Of a DNA stretch of 64,000 nucleotides, positions 22,574 through 30,861 are shown one piece after another. The stretch spans positions 806,001-870,000 of the forward strand of contig NZ_LJSI01000053.1 in NCBI RefSeq assembly GCF_001305295.1. Direction: 5' to 3'. A program made the translations under genes and the position numbers. Within the stretch, counting starts at the first letter, position 1. Every line of letters starts with the position of its first letter. The DNA comes from Neptunomonas antarctica. GTDB lineage: Bacteria; Pseudomonadota; Gammaproteobacteria; Pseudomonadales; Balneatricaceae. The notes under the pieces are model-generated. The model made no database searches and was not told the origin of the DNA. It saw nothing but the letters and a program-made list of their open reading frames with translations.

Positions 22574-24199
22574 ATGAATATCAAAAAAAATAACATTAAG
22601 ATGCTCGATTGTACGCTTCGTGATGGTGGTTATTATACAAACTGGGACTTTTCGAGTGAATTGATAGGGCGCTACCTTCGTGCGATGAAAGCGGCTAAAG
22701 TGGATGTTGTTGAATTAGGATTCAGGTTTTGGGGAAATGAAGGATTTAAGGGGGCTTGCGCCTTTACAACAGATGAGTTTTTGCGAACGTTAGAAATTCC
22801 TTCTGGGCTTACGGTTGGTGTGATGCTAAATGCGTCAGATATCATAATGGACGGTGCCTTAAGCGAAGAGAGGTTGCAGCTCCTAATACCTGAGTTTGCA
22901 AGTACTACACCACTTGATTTGGTCCGTATAGCTTGTCATGTTCATGAGTTTAGAGCCGCTTTGCCGGCGGCTAGCTGGCTAAAATGTCGAGGGTATCAAG
23001 TTGGGTTTAATTTGATGCAAGTGGCAGACCGATCTGTTCAGGAGCTTGAGAGTCTAAGTCAGGAAGTTGCTGCTTTTCCTGTGGATGTACTCTATTTTGC
23101 AGACAGTTTGGGAGGGATGCAGATCAGTGATGTTTCGCGCGTGATCAGAGCTCTTAGTTCAAGTTGGCCGGGTCTAATAGGAATACATACTCATAATAAT
23201 CAAGGGCTAGCTATGTCCAATGCTTTAAAGGCATTGGATGAAGGAGCTGCTTGGGTTGACTCGACTATTGCAGGGATGGGGCGTGGGCCTGGTAATGCGC
23301 GAACAGAAGAAATGGTTGTTGAAGTGGATAGCCTGCTGAATAGGACCTCGGACTCGCTGCCCTTATTGAGCTTGATTAGCAGTACATTTGGGCCTATGAA
23401 GGAAAAAAAAGGCTGGGGGACAAGTATTTACTATTATCTTTCAGGGAAGTACGGTATACATCCGACCTATATCCAAGAGATGCTAAGCGATCCACGCTAT
23501 GATGATGAGGATATTCTTGCCGTGATTGACCATCTCCGCGAAAATGGTGCGAAAAAATTCTCAATTGATGAGCTTGATATCGCTAGTCGTTTTTACAAAG
23601 GTGAGCCTAGGGGAACATGGGAGGCCGCTTCGCTACTCGAAGGCCGTGATGTGCTGATTCTTGGAGCGGGCCCGTCTGTTATTGAACACAGAGAAGCAAT
23701 CGAGCGCTACGTGCATCGACAGAAACCCTTGGTTCTTGCTCTGAATACAAGGACTGATATTGCTGGTGAGCTTATTGATTTCAGAGTTGCGTCTCACCCT
23801 GTGCGAATGCTTTCAGATGTAGAAGCCCATCTTTGTCTAAGTCAGCCGTTGATAACACCCGCTTCAATGTTACCGAAGAATCTTTTGGCATCCTTTGCCG
23901 AAAAGGTTTTGTTGGATTTTGGTGTGGGTGTTGAACCAGATACCTTTAAATTTGGGCGAGAGTATTGTATTACACCTAGTCCGTTGGTTATGGCATATGC
24001 TCTTGCAGTTACTTATAGTGGAAAAGCTAAATCTATTTCTCTGGCAGGTTTTGATGGGTACCCACGAGGGGATGCTAGGAATGATGAAATAGATATGGTT
24101 CTGCAGAGCTTTAAAGTAATGAATACTCGTCAACCTTGTGTATCTATTACTCCGACTATTCACAGAGGTATAGTTGTCAAAAGTGTCTATTCTTTATGA
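22574..24199 (+). CDS. DRE-TIM pyruvate-aldolase-like enzyme fused to a sialyltransferase/DUF115-like domain
   Basis: The 541-residue protein has two parts. Residues of about 8-350 form an HMG-CoA lyase/4-hydroxy-2-oxovalerate aldolase-type barrel: LDCTLRDGGYYTNWDF gives the Arg-Asp metal and catalytic pair, GIHTHNNQGLAMSNAL the metal-binding His-X-His, and AGMGRGPGNARTEEM the closing loop. Residues of about 355-541 look like a nucleotide-sugar Rossmann domain: RDVLILGAGPSV at the start, then ISLAGFDGYPRGD, which parallels the NGPS and GIDFY blocks of GT42 sialyltransferases and DUF115 proteins. The gene starts three bases after the ABC gene. By family chemistry it may form or cleave a 2-keto-3-deoxy acid from pyruvate and an aldehyde. 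The substrate is unknown. Confidence 0.72.
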   Translation: MNIKKNNIKMLDCTLRDGGYYTNWDFSSELIGRYLRAMKAAKVDVVELGFRFWGNEGFKGACAFTTDEFLRTLEIPSGLTVGVMLNASDIIMDGALSEERLQLLIPEFASTTPLDLVRIACHVHEFRAALPAASWLKCRGYQVGFNLMQVADRSVQELESLSQEVAAFPVDVLYFADSLGGMQISDVSRVIRALSSSWPGLIGIHTHNNQGLAMSNALKALDEGAAWVDSTIAGMGRGPGNARTEEMVVEVDSLLNRTSDSLPLLSLISSTFGPMKEKKGWGTSIYYYLSGKYGIHPTYIQEMLSDPRYDDEDILAVIDHLRENGAKKFSIDELDIASRFYKGEPRGTWEAASLLEGRDVLILGAGPSVIEHREAIERYVHRQKPLVLALNTRTDIAGELIDFRVASHPVRMLSDVEAHLCLSQPLITPASMLPKNLLASFAEKVLLDFGVGVEPDTFKFGREYCITPSPLVMAYALAVTYSGKAKSISLAGFDGYPRGDARNDEIDMVLQSFKVMNTRQPCVSITPTIHRGIVVKSVYSL

Positions 24200-24328
24200 T
24201 GCTCAACTTTCTCCTTATTTTACACCTGTGGCTACAGGAATAAGTATTTTGAGTTGGAATCGCTGACAATTCGGTGCTTAGTTAACAATTCTTGTTGATT
24301 AATAAATTTAAAGAGTAACTTATATATT

Positions 24329-25060
24329 ATGTCTAGTTGCGTAATTATTCCAGCCCGTTATGCCTCAAGTCGTTTCCCTGGTAAGCCTTTAGCTAAAATT
24401 CATGGACGTCCGATGATTCTTTGGGTCGCAGAATTATCTGCAGAAGCTGTCGGGAGAGAGCATGTATATGTGGCTACAGAAAGTGAGCTTATTGCTGAAG
24501 TTGTTATTTCAGCGGGATTTAATGCGATAATGACTGATCCAGAAGCGTTGACGGGAACAGATCGAGTTGCCGAAGCAGCACAAAAACTGGATTACGACGT
24601 GTTTATAAATGTGCAAGGTGATGAGCCGATAGTCCGTCCTGAAGATATCCGTCGATGTATCCAAATCAAACTAGATCATCCTTATGATATCGTATGTGGA
24701 TACTGTTGGATGAATGATAAAGAAGACCCTACAAGTGTAAATGTGCCTAAGGTCGTCGTTAATGAAGCTGATATGATGGTGTATATGTCAAGATTGCCTG
24801 TTCCTGGTCATAAAACTAAGCAGAGTGCCCCTGGTAAATACGCTAAGCAGGTATGCATATATGGTTTCAGTCGTTCCGATTTGGCTCAATATAGGGCGTT
24901 CGGTCGTAAAAGTTACCTCGAGAGTTGTGAGGATATAGAAATACTGCGCTATCTTGAATTGAACCTAAGCATAAGGATGTTTGAAACACCTTCGGGAAGT
25001 CTTGCTGTTGATATACCGGAAGATATAAGTGCAGTAGAGGAGGCGATATTTCTACGATGA
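24329..25060 (+). CDS. KdsB-like CMP-3-deoxy-ulosonate cytidylyltransferase
   Basis: This 243-residue protein resembles KdsB, which couples CTP to Kdo. Motifs are IPARYASSRFPGKPLAKI (CTP loop), LTGTDRVAEAA (GTER region, with Asp replacing Glu), FINVQGDEPIVRPEDI (metal and substrate) and LAVDIPEDISAVEEAI. Divergence from housekeeping KdsB, and its place between an aldolase fusion and a HAD phosphatase, suggest it activates a related 3-deoxy-ulosonic acid for a surface glycan rather than lipid A-core Kdo. It overlaps the next gene by four bases (ATGA). Around 130 A/T-rich bases separate it from the aldolase gene. Confidence 0.8.
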   Translation: MSSCVIIPARYASSRFPGKPLAKIHGRPMILWVAELSAEAVGREHVYVATESELIAEVVISAGFNAIMTDPEALTGTDRVAEAAQKLDYDVFINVQGDEPIVRPEDIRRCIQIKLDHPYDIVCGYCWMNDKEDPTSVNVPKVVVNEADMMVYMSRLPVPGHKTKQSAPGKYAKQVCIYGFSRSDLAQYRAFGRKSYLESCEDIEILRYLELNLSIRMFETPSGSLAVDIPEDISAVEEAIFLR

Positions 25061-25704
25061 ATCTCCGAAAATATAATACTTTCATCTTCGACTGTGATGG
25101 TGTGCTTCTTGACTCGAATAGATTAAAGACTGCAGCATTTTACCAGGCTGTTGAGTCATATGGAGATCAGGCAGCCGAGAAGTTTATCCAGTATCATATA
25201 GAGAATGGGGGTGTTTCCCGGTATAAAAAAATTGACTACTTCTTTAATGATATATTAAAAGTTACTATCGAAAATTTCGAAAAAGAACGTGTATTAGAGC
25301 TTTACGCTCATTTAGTCAGAGATGGTCTTATGAAATGCAAAGTTGCATCTGGATTACATGCTTTGCGTAAAAAATACCCAGCAACCCTATGGATGGTTGC
25401 GTCTGGGGGAGATCAAAAAGAGCTGAGAGAAGTCTTTGAGGCCCGAAACTTATATCAGCTATTTGATGGAGGGATTTTCGGAAGCCCTGATGATAAGGGT
25501 CTTATTGTTAAACGTGAAAAGGAATCTGTTAACTTCTTACATCCAGCAGTATTTTTTGGAGATAGTCAGCTTGACCATAAGGTTGCCAAGCAAGAAGATA
25601 TAGATTTTATTTTTGTCCATGAGTGGACTGAGTTTTCGCAGTGGAAGAAGTACTGTGATGAACATCAAGTACTTTCAATAAATAACTTGGCTGAAATTAG
25701 TTAG
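25057..25704 (+). CDS. HAD-superfamily phosphatase (sugar phosphatase-like)
   Basis: This 215-residue protein has the HAD nucleophile motif FDCDGVLLDSNRLK at residues of about 9-22, a helical cap (residues of about 25-90) and the metal motif FFGDSQLDHKVAKQ near the C-terminus. The cap type resembles beta-phosphoglucomutase/phosphoglycolate phosphatase relatives. Translational coupling to the KdsB-like gene suggests that it dephosphorylates a precursor in the same sugar pathway, as KdsC does for Kdo-8-phosphate, although the sequence does not belong to the short KdsC type. The substrate is not predictable from sequence. Confidence 0.75.
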   Translation: MNLRKYNTFIFDCDGVLLDSNRLKTAAFYQAVESYGDQAAEKFIQYHIENGGVSRYKKIDYFFNDILKVTIENFEKERVLELYAHLVRDGLMKCKVASGLHALRKKYPATLWMVASGGDQKELREVFEARNLYQLFDGGIFGSPDDKGLIVKREKESVNFLHPAVFFGDSQLDHKVAKQEDIDFIFVHEWTEFSQWKKYCDEHQVLSINNLAEIS

Positions 25705-25825
25705 TACTTAGAATGAATAGATCGTATTTGATTGTAATGAATATATATAGCTTAAATAATAAATCATATCCTTATGAATCGTGAATGCTATATAAATATT
25801 ACAGCGCCAATTTTTTGAGATTTTA

Positions 25826-27076
25826 ATGCAAAAAAAAATCAGAATAGAACAAATAGTTTTTCTTTGGAGGAATTTAGTTATCCTCATCTTGAAAAACAGA
25901 GTGACCTCACGACTAAGGATAGGGCTGAAAAAAATGGTGCCCGAAAAAGTAGTTAGAAATTTTGACGGCTTTAGGAAAACCTCAAGTGAAAGACGGTATG
26001 AAAAAATTAGTAATGATATTGACGATATAGAGTGCGCGGAACACCACTCCGATGATTCAATATCATTTTTAGTAGGTGACCTGTTAAATAAATACAAATT
26101 GGATGGCGTGCGCCCCTGTATGAGAAGTATTCAAGGGCTTGATAGCGATAGCCTGTCAACTGACCAATGGTTACAGGCTTATTTTTCCTTTTTTTCCAAC
26201 GGCTTGGTTTCAGAGTCCGCAGTATTGAGATCTAAAGCTGTTGCTCGCTCCATACAGAAGCATGAACAAGTGCCGGGAGATTTAAAACGAGATCATCGAG
26301 CAATGAGTGCGATGATGGAACTTGGTTGGGATGTAAAAAAAATAAAATCGACAATGGGTGGCTTGTCATCTGAGCTTGACCCAATAATTCAAGCAGGGTT
26401 TTCTCGGTATCAGAAAAATGTTTCCAATAATATTAAAGATGAAAAATATGCAAAGATGGTGAGTGGGAAACGTATCGCTATACTGGGCCCTGCAGCATCA
26501 AAAATGCTAGATGTCGAAGAGTTGAGGCAGTATGATCTATTGATAACGACTAATGAGCATGGGTGTAATCCACTCGCGAATGAGTTTATAGCTAGTGGTA
26601 AATGTATATCATACTATAACTCCTACCATTCTAAATTGCTCCATCAAGAGCGTACTATCCGACCTTACAATACAAAATTGTTCTCAATATACAGATCTTT
26701 CGAATATGATTACCAAGTATATCAAGCAGTCCGAGATCATGCGAGATTAATACATAGAAATGATTATTTTTTCAATGGTGTGCCTCAAGCATTTCAAGCG
26801 ATTTTGCACGATCTATCATATTTCGAATTTTCAGAAATTAAAGCTTTCGGTTTTGACCTTTACACATCGGAGCATCCTTATCGCAGCGGTTACCAATCTC
26901 CTACGCATAGGGTGTTATATGATCTTGGTAGACATGATTTAATATCAAATTTCCTTTATGCAAAGTCATTTTATGACTCAGGAAGATTGAAAGCTGATGA
27001 TTCATTGCATCGTGTGCTAACGTTAAGCTTGACAGAATATTTGGAGAGGGTCGAGAGCTGTATCGTACACTGGTGA
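25826..27076 (+). CDS. Putative CMP-sugar glycosyltransferase with a GT42 sialyltransferase-like domain
   Basis: I do not recognise the full protein (416 residues). The N-terminal half is basic, then charged and helical, with no clear family. From about residue 210 the layout parallels Campylobacter Cst sialyltransferases (GT42): KRIAILGPAASKM (nucleotide loop, cf. AGNGPS), LLITTNEHGCN, ISYYNSYHSKLL (cf. FYNPSLFF), then NGVPQAFQAIL and IKAFGFDLYTSEHPYRSGY (cf. GIDFYQNGSSYAF), with a nearby PTH histidine. The similarity is weak but ordered. Next to a CMP-sugar synthetase it is a credible transferase for that sugar. It could instead be a DUF115-type protein of other function. Confidence 0.5.
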   Translation: MQKKIRIEQIVFLWRNLVILILKNRVTSRLRIGLKKMVPEKVVRNFDGFRKTSSERRYEKISNDIDDIECAEHHSDDSISFLVGDLLNKYKLDGVRPCMRSIQGLDSDSLSTDQWLQAYFSFFSNGLVSESAVLRSKAVARSIQKHEQVPGDLKRDHRAMSAMMELGWDVKKIKSTMGGLSSELDPIIQAGFSRYQKNVSNNIKDEKYAKMVSGKRIAILGPAASKMLDVEELRQYDLLITTNEHGCNPLANEFIASGKCISYYNSYHSKLLHQERTIRPYNTKLFSIYRSFEYDYQVYQAVRDHARLIHRNDYFFNGVPQAFQAILHDLSYFEFSEIKAFGFDLYTSEHPYRSGYQSPTHRVLYDLGRHDLISNFLYAKSFYDSGRLKADDSLHRVLTLSLTEYLERVESCIVHW

Positions 27077-27103
27077 ATTGATAATTGATAATTGATAATT
27101 GAG
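27076..27103 (+). repeat. Seven-base tandem repeat AATTGAT between glycan genes
   Basis: Three perfect AATTGAT units followed by AATTGAG fill most of the 38-base gap between the sialyltransferase-like gene and the next glycosyltransferase. The array starts on the last base of the stop codon. Because the unit is seven bases and lies outside coding sequence, slippage would alter the spacing upstream of the next ribosome site but no reading frame. Confidence 0.8.
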
Positions 27104-27114
27104 AAGATGATTGT

Positions 27115-28347
27115 ATGAGTAAGACTGTTCGCTCGATTCTTGTATTTACACAAATGTTTCCAAAGTCGGGAAATGATGCTGTGATTAGTGGAATGATAAA
27201 AAATCCTTTCTATCAAACAATATCTCTAAGTAAGATGGGTTGTGATATAGATGTTGTTTCGACAGGTGATAGCCGCGATTCTTATGAGTTGGATGGGGTA
27301 AGGGTTTACTCTATAGGTGATGGTGTCTTAAAAGGGATGGTGAAATCTTTTTCTTATGAATTGAAGATGTTTATAAAATACCTCTCCTTATCTAGAAATA
27401 ATAGTTACGATGTTATACATGTACATCACCTCAATATCCCATGGCTTGGTCTTCTGAAAAAAATGGGTCTTTTAAAATCACATCTTGTTTATACTGCGCA
27501 TGGTACTTCGACACCAGAACTTAAGGCTGCTCGTCAAGGTGGCTGGTTGTTTTATTTTTTACTAAAAGTAAATGGTAAATTGCAACACAGTATGGATAAA
27601 TGGTGTTGGAAGCAAGCGGAGTTACTATTGTCGCCGAGCGCGTTCCAGATAAAAGAAATGCAAGAACTTTATGCTGTTGGAAATAAACCAGTTGAAGTCG
27701 TTTATAATGGCTATGATGAGAACCTTTATTTCAAACATAAAGAGTCTGGACAAAAAATAAAAAATCGATTGGGAATCGGTGAAACGGAAAAGGTAGTTAT
27801 TTTTGTTGGCAGGGCTGCGCGCAAAAAGGGGATAGATCTTCTGATCAAAGCAATGGATGAAGTCCGAGATACATTAAGTGACACTAAACTTATAATAGTG
27901 ATGGGCTTTATTGGTCGTCAAAAAGATTTCAGGAAGCAAATATATAATATGGCGTCTGAAAGGGAATATGTCATATTATGTGAGAATGTTCCAGAGTCTG
28001 ATTTGGCTAGCTACTATAACGCAGCAGATTTATGTGTAGTGCCTTCGCTTGGGTATGAATCAATTCCTACTGTGATTTATGAAGCTATGGCTTGTGGTTT
28101 GCCTGTGTTAACTCAGGGAGCGTGGGGGATTCCTGAGGTTTTGAATGGAGACTTTCTTAAGGAAAGTGAGCTTAAAAATAAGGCATTCCCGAAGCGAATT
28201 ATCCAGTTGTTGAGTGACGAAGAGCTTCTCAATCGCTATGCGACAGAGAATTTGAAAAATGTCGCACAGTTTTCTTGGCGTAATGGGGGGAGTAAGCTTT
28301 TAGCTATCTTCAATAAGCATTTTAAAAATGAATTTGATAATGAGTAA
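27115..28347 (+). CDS. Glycosyltransferase family 4 protein
   Basis: The 410-residue GT-B enzyme has an N-terminal acceptor domain beginning ILVFTQMFPKSGNDAVISG and a donor domain with VIFVGRAARKKGIDLLIKAM. The PSLGYESIPTVIYEAMACGLPVLTQ block contains the conserved E-x7-E type donor motif of GT4 transferases. No membrane segment is seen, so it probably acts on the cytoplasmic face on a lipid-linked acceptor. Specificity cannot be read from sequence. It overlaps the pyruvyl transferase gene by eight bases if the latter starts at 28340. Confidence 0.85.
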   Translation: MSKTVRSILVFTQMFPKSGNDAVISGMIKNPFYQTISLSKMGCDIDVVSTGDSRDSYELDGVRVYSIGDGVLKGMVKSFSYELKMFIKYLSLSRNNSYDVIHVHHLNIPWLGLLKKMGLLKSHLVYTAHGTSTPELKAARQGGWLFYFLLKVNGKLQHSMDKWCWKQAELLLSPSAFQIKEMQELYAVGNKPVEVVYNGYDENLYFKHKESGQKIKNRLGIGETEKVVIFVGRAARKKGIDLLIKAMDEVRDTLSDTKLIIVMGFIGRQKDFRKQIYNMASEREYVILCENVPESDLASYYNAADLCVVPSLGYESIPTVIYEAMACGLPVLTQGAWGIPEVLNGDFLKESELKNKAFPKRIIQLLSDEELLNRYATENLKNVAQFSWRNGGSKLLAIFNKHFKNEFDNE

Positions 28348-29671
28348 TTTAGTGAAAAAAAAGCTCCTTCTTTTGGATTTTGCCCAAGAGACAAACTCCG
28401 GTGACGATATTATGCAGAGATCGATTATAGAGCTCTGCGAAAGACATTTGGAGGGAGAACTCAGTATTACTAGCTACTTTGGTACCAATGAGTTTTCTTA
28501 TGCAAAGAGAGAGTTCAGAGGATACAGGGAAGATTATTCCTTAGATACATCAGGAGGAGTCTATCCTACCGTGTTTCTTAAACCTATAGATGGACTTTTA
28601 GGGCGGTTAAAGCCGACTAAGAACATTCTTCGGGTAATGTATGTTATGTGGTTTTGTGTGATTCTTATGTTGTTGCGGATGGGAGTCCCGTTGATTATTA
28701 CAAAATTTCTCTTGTCTAAATCTCAGAGGCAGGCTTTTAAAAAGTATTTATCTGCTGATATAGTGGTTTGGAATGGTCGTAATTTTAGAGGTAAAGGACG
28801 TTTTTCTGAAGCCTTAAAGATTTTTGAGTTGTGTGTTAACCCCCTTATTTGTATGTTTTTAAAAAAACCTGTTATATGCGTTGGTTCGTCAGTGTGGACT
28901 TTAAATAGCAGTATTTCACGATATTTGATTCGTTTGGTGGTTCGCAATTCAAAACTGTTTTTAGTTAGAGAAAAAAGTACACTGCGCTATATAAACGAGT
29001 GTGTATTAGGAGGAAATAGCTGTAAGTCTCTCCAATATATGCCAGATTTGTCATTTTACTCATTGAATAAGGTCATTACACAAAAAGAACTTAATTCTGT
29101 CAGTGAGTCCAGAAGGGTAGTCGCTTTGACACTTGTAGGAAGACGAGAGTTTTTAAACGATGAGGTTCACCTGCGTTACCTGAAGGCTATATCAGATCTT
29201 ATTAATCATATCACTCATTTGAATTATAAAATTCGGGTAATACCACAAGTAACTTACTCACTAGAACCTTATGAGCAAGAACTACAGAGCATCATTAGTC
29301 AGAATGTTGATGCAGATATAGAAGTCGTTCAAAGCTATCTAGGAACTGAAGAATTATTAAATGAGTATATCTCTGCTGATGTGTTGGTGGCCTCACGCAT
29401 GCATTCAGCGATTTTTGCCAGTTCTGTGGGCACTCCGATTATAGCGATCTCATATGACTCTGGTGCTAAGTGGGCTATATTGGATGACCTTGGCGTAGAC
29501 TCTGAGATGATTCTGTCAGCAGACTGCGTATCATCAAGCGCGCTCATAGAAAACTTTAATAAAGCAATTTTACTTGGTAAATTAAACGACTCTAAAAACC
29601 TGACGCAGCAGCTTGCTGCGCAAATTGACAGAGTCTTTTATGAGCTTAAATCAAAATCATGGATGGTGTAG
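28340..29671 (+). CDS. Polysaccharide pyruvyl transferase family protein
   Basis: The 443-residue protein shows the layout of the PF04230 pyruvyl transferase family. A glycine/aspartate loop near the N-terminus (FAQETNSGDDIMQRSIIEL) and the C-terminal SADVLVASRMHSAIFASSVGTPIIAISYD (split: SRMHSAIFAS, GTPIIAISYD) match the family's RLH/RMHS signature. These enzymes transfer pyruvate from phosphoenolpyruvate to sugar hydroxyls as a ketal, adding negative charge. A hydrophobic stretch near residues 98-118 may contact the membrane. The ATG at 28340 is preferred to one four codons earlier because the protein then begins MSNLVKKKLLLLDF. Confidence 0.78.
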   Translation: MSNLVKKKLLLLDFAQETNSGDDIMQRSIIELCERHLEGELSITSYFGTNEFSYAKREFRGYREDYSLDTSGGVYPTVFLKPIDGLLGRLKPTKNILRVMYVMWFCVILMLLRMGVPLIITKFLLSKSQRQAFKKYLSADIVVWNGRNFRGKGRFSEALKIFELCVNPLICMFLKKPVICVGSSVWTLNSSISRYLIRLVVRNSKLFLVREKSTLRYINECVLGGNSCKSLQYMPDLSFYSLNKVITQKELNSVSESRRVVALTLVGRREFLNDEVHLRYLKAISDLINHITHLNYKIRVIPQVTYSLEPYEQELQSIISQNVDADIEVVQSYLGTEELLNEYISADVLVASRMHSAIFASSVGTPIIAISYDSGAKWAILDDLGVDSEMILSADCVSSSALIENFNKAILLGKLNDSKNLTQQLAAQIDRVFYELKSKSWMV

Positions 29672-29735
29672 GTATTCTGATGGCTGATGTTGGATTTTCG
29701 CCTATTTTTCTATTTCTGAATGAGTTGCTTCTAAA

Positions 29736-30854
29736 ATGGCTTCATTAAAAAAAATTAGTTTAATTATGCCCTCTTTCAGAGGAGGGGGGGCAGAGCGGGT
29801 CTTTATCGACTTGGCCGAGGGGCTGGCTGATAAAGGTTTTAATGTTGATTTAGTAGTGATCAATGATGAAGGTCCATATCGAGATAGCGTCAATCCAAAA
29901 GTTAACGTTATATGTATTTTTGGGCGCAGTGCTTCTCGAAGTGTTTTTAAATTGCAGCGTTATATTAAAGGCTGTGGTTCTACGACTATATTCTCATGCC
30001 TTACCCATCTGAATATTATTGTATTGATAGCCTCACAACTGGCACGTTTTAAAGGTAGGATTGTGGTAACCGAACATAATCACTATTCACTAGAAAAAGC
30101 AGGCCTGCCCAGTCGTAAGGCATTTCTGCTTAAATTATGTGCGAAATATTTATACCCATTAGCTGAGAATGTTATCGCTGTATCTGAAGGGGTGGCAGAT
30201 GATTTGAGTGTAAGCTTAGATCTTGATAGAGATAGCCTCCAAGTAATATATAACCCGATCGATTCTAGCCGCATTCGCACGCTCTCTGAGTGTATTCCTC
30301 TTAATATTAGTCCTATTGTGAATGAGCTGTTCTCAAAGCGCTACCTGATCGGGATTGGTAGATTAGTGAAACAGAAACGATACGACTTAATGATAAAGGC
30401 GTTTCGTCAAGTGCGGAGCCGCGACAAAAATATCATTCTTGTTATCTTAGGAGATGGGCCTCAAAAGAATCAGCTTATGAAGTTAATTGAGGATGAACAG
30501 CTAAATGATTGTGTTTACCTTTTAGGCTTTATCGACAACCCTTTTTGTTTTTTAGCTGCAGCTGAAGCTCTGGTCTTGTCATCTGACTTTGAGGGGTTCG
30601 GTAACGTCATTGCTGAGGCGTTAGTCTTAGGTGTGCCTGTAATATCTACCGATTGCCCTAGTGGGCCAAATGAAATTTTGATGGGAGGTCAATTTGGTAC
30701 TTTAGTTAAGCTTGATAATCCTGATTCTCTTGCGGCAGCAATGGTGGCTGTGCTTGAAGAAAATAGATTTCAAAAGAATGAGTTGATTGAAAGAGGAAAT
30801 GAGTTTGATAAGGTGGTTGCAGTTGAACAGTACGAGAAACTATGTAGAGGATGA
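29736..30854 (+). CDS. Glycosyltransferase family 4 protein
   Basis: The 372-residue GT-B transferase starts with SLIMPSFRGGGAERVFIDLAEGL, the glycine-rich acceptor-side loop common to GT4 enzymes such as PglA/PglJ. The donor domain has YLIGIGRLVKQKRYDLMIKA and LVLSSDFEGFGNVIAEALVLG with the paired Glu residues that bind the nucleotide-sugar. It is followed eight bases later by another GT4 gene. The sugar transferred is unknown; resemblance to PglA/PglJ-type N-acetylgalactosaminyl transferases would fit the UDP-GalNAc supply but is not proof. Confidence 0.85.
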   Translation: MASLKKISLIMPSFRGGGAERVFIDLAEGLADKGFNVDLVVINDEGPYRDSVNPKVNVICIFGRSASRSVFKLQRYIKGCGSTTIFSCLTHLNIIVLIASQLARFKGRIVVTEHNHYSLEKAGLPSRKAFLLKLCAKYLYPLAENVIAVSEGVADDLSVSLDLDRDSLQVIYNPIDSSRIRTLSECIPLNISPIVNELFSKRYLIGIGRLVKQKRYDLMIKAFRQVRSRDKNIILVILGDGPQKNQLMKLIEDEQLNDCVYLLGFIDNPFCFLAAAEALVLSSDFEGFGNVIAEALVLGVPVISTDCPSGPNEILMGGQFGTLVKLDNPDSLAAAMVAVLEENRFQKNELIERGNEFDKVVAVEQYEKLCRG

Positions 30855-30861
30855 ACTTCGG

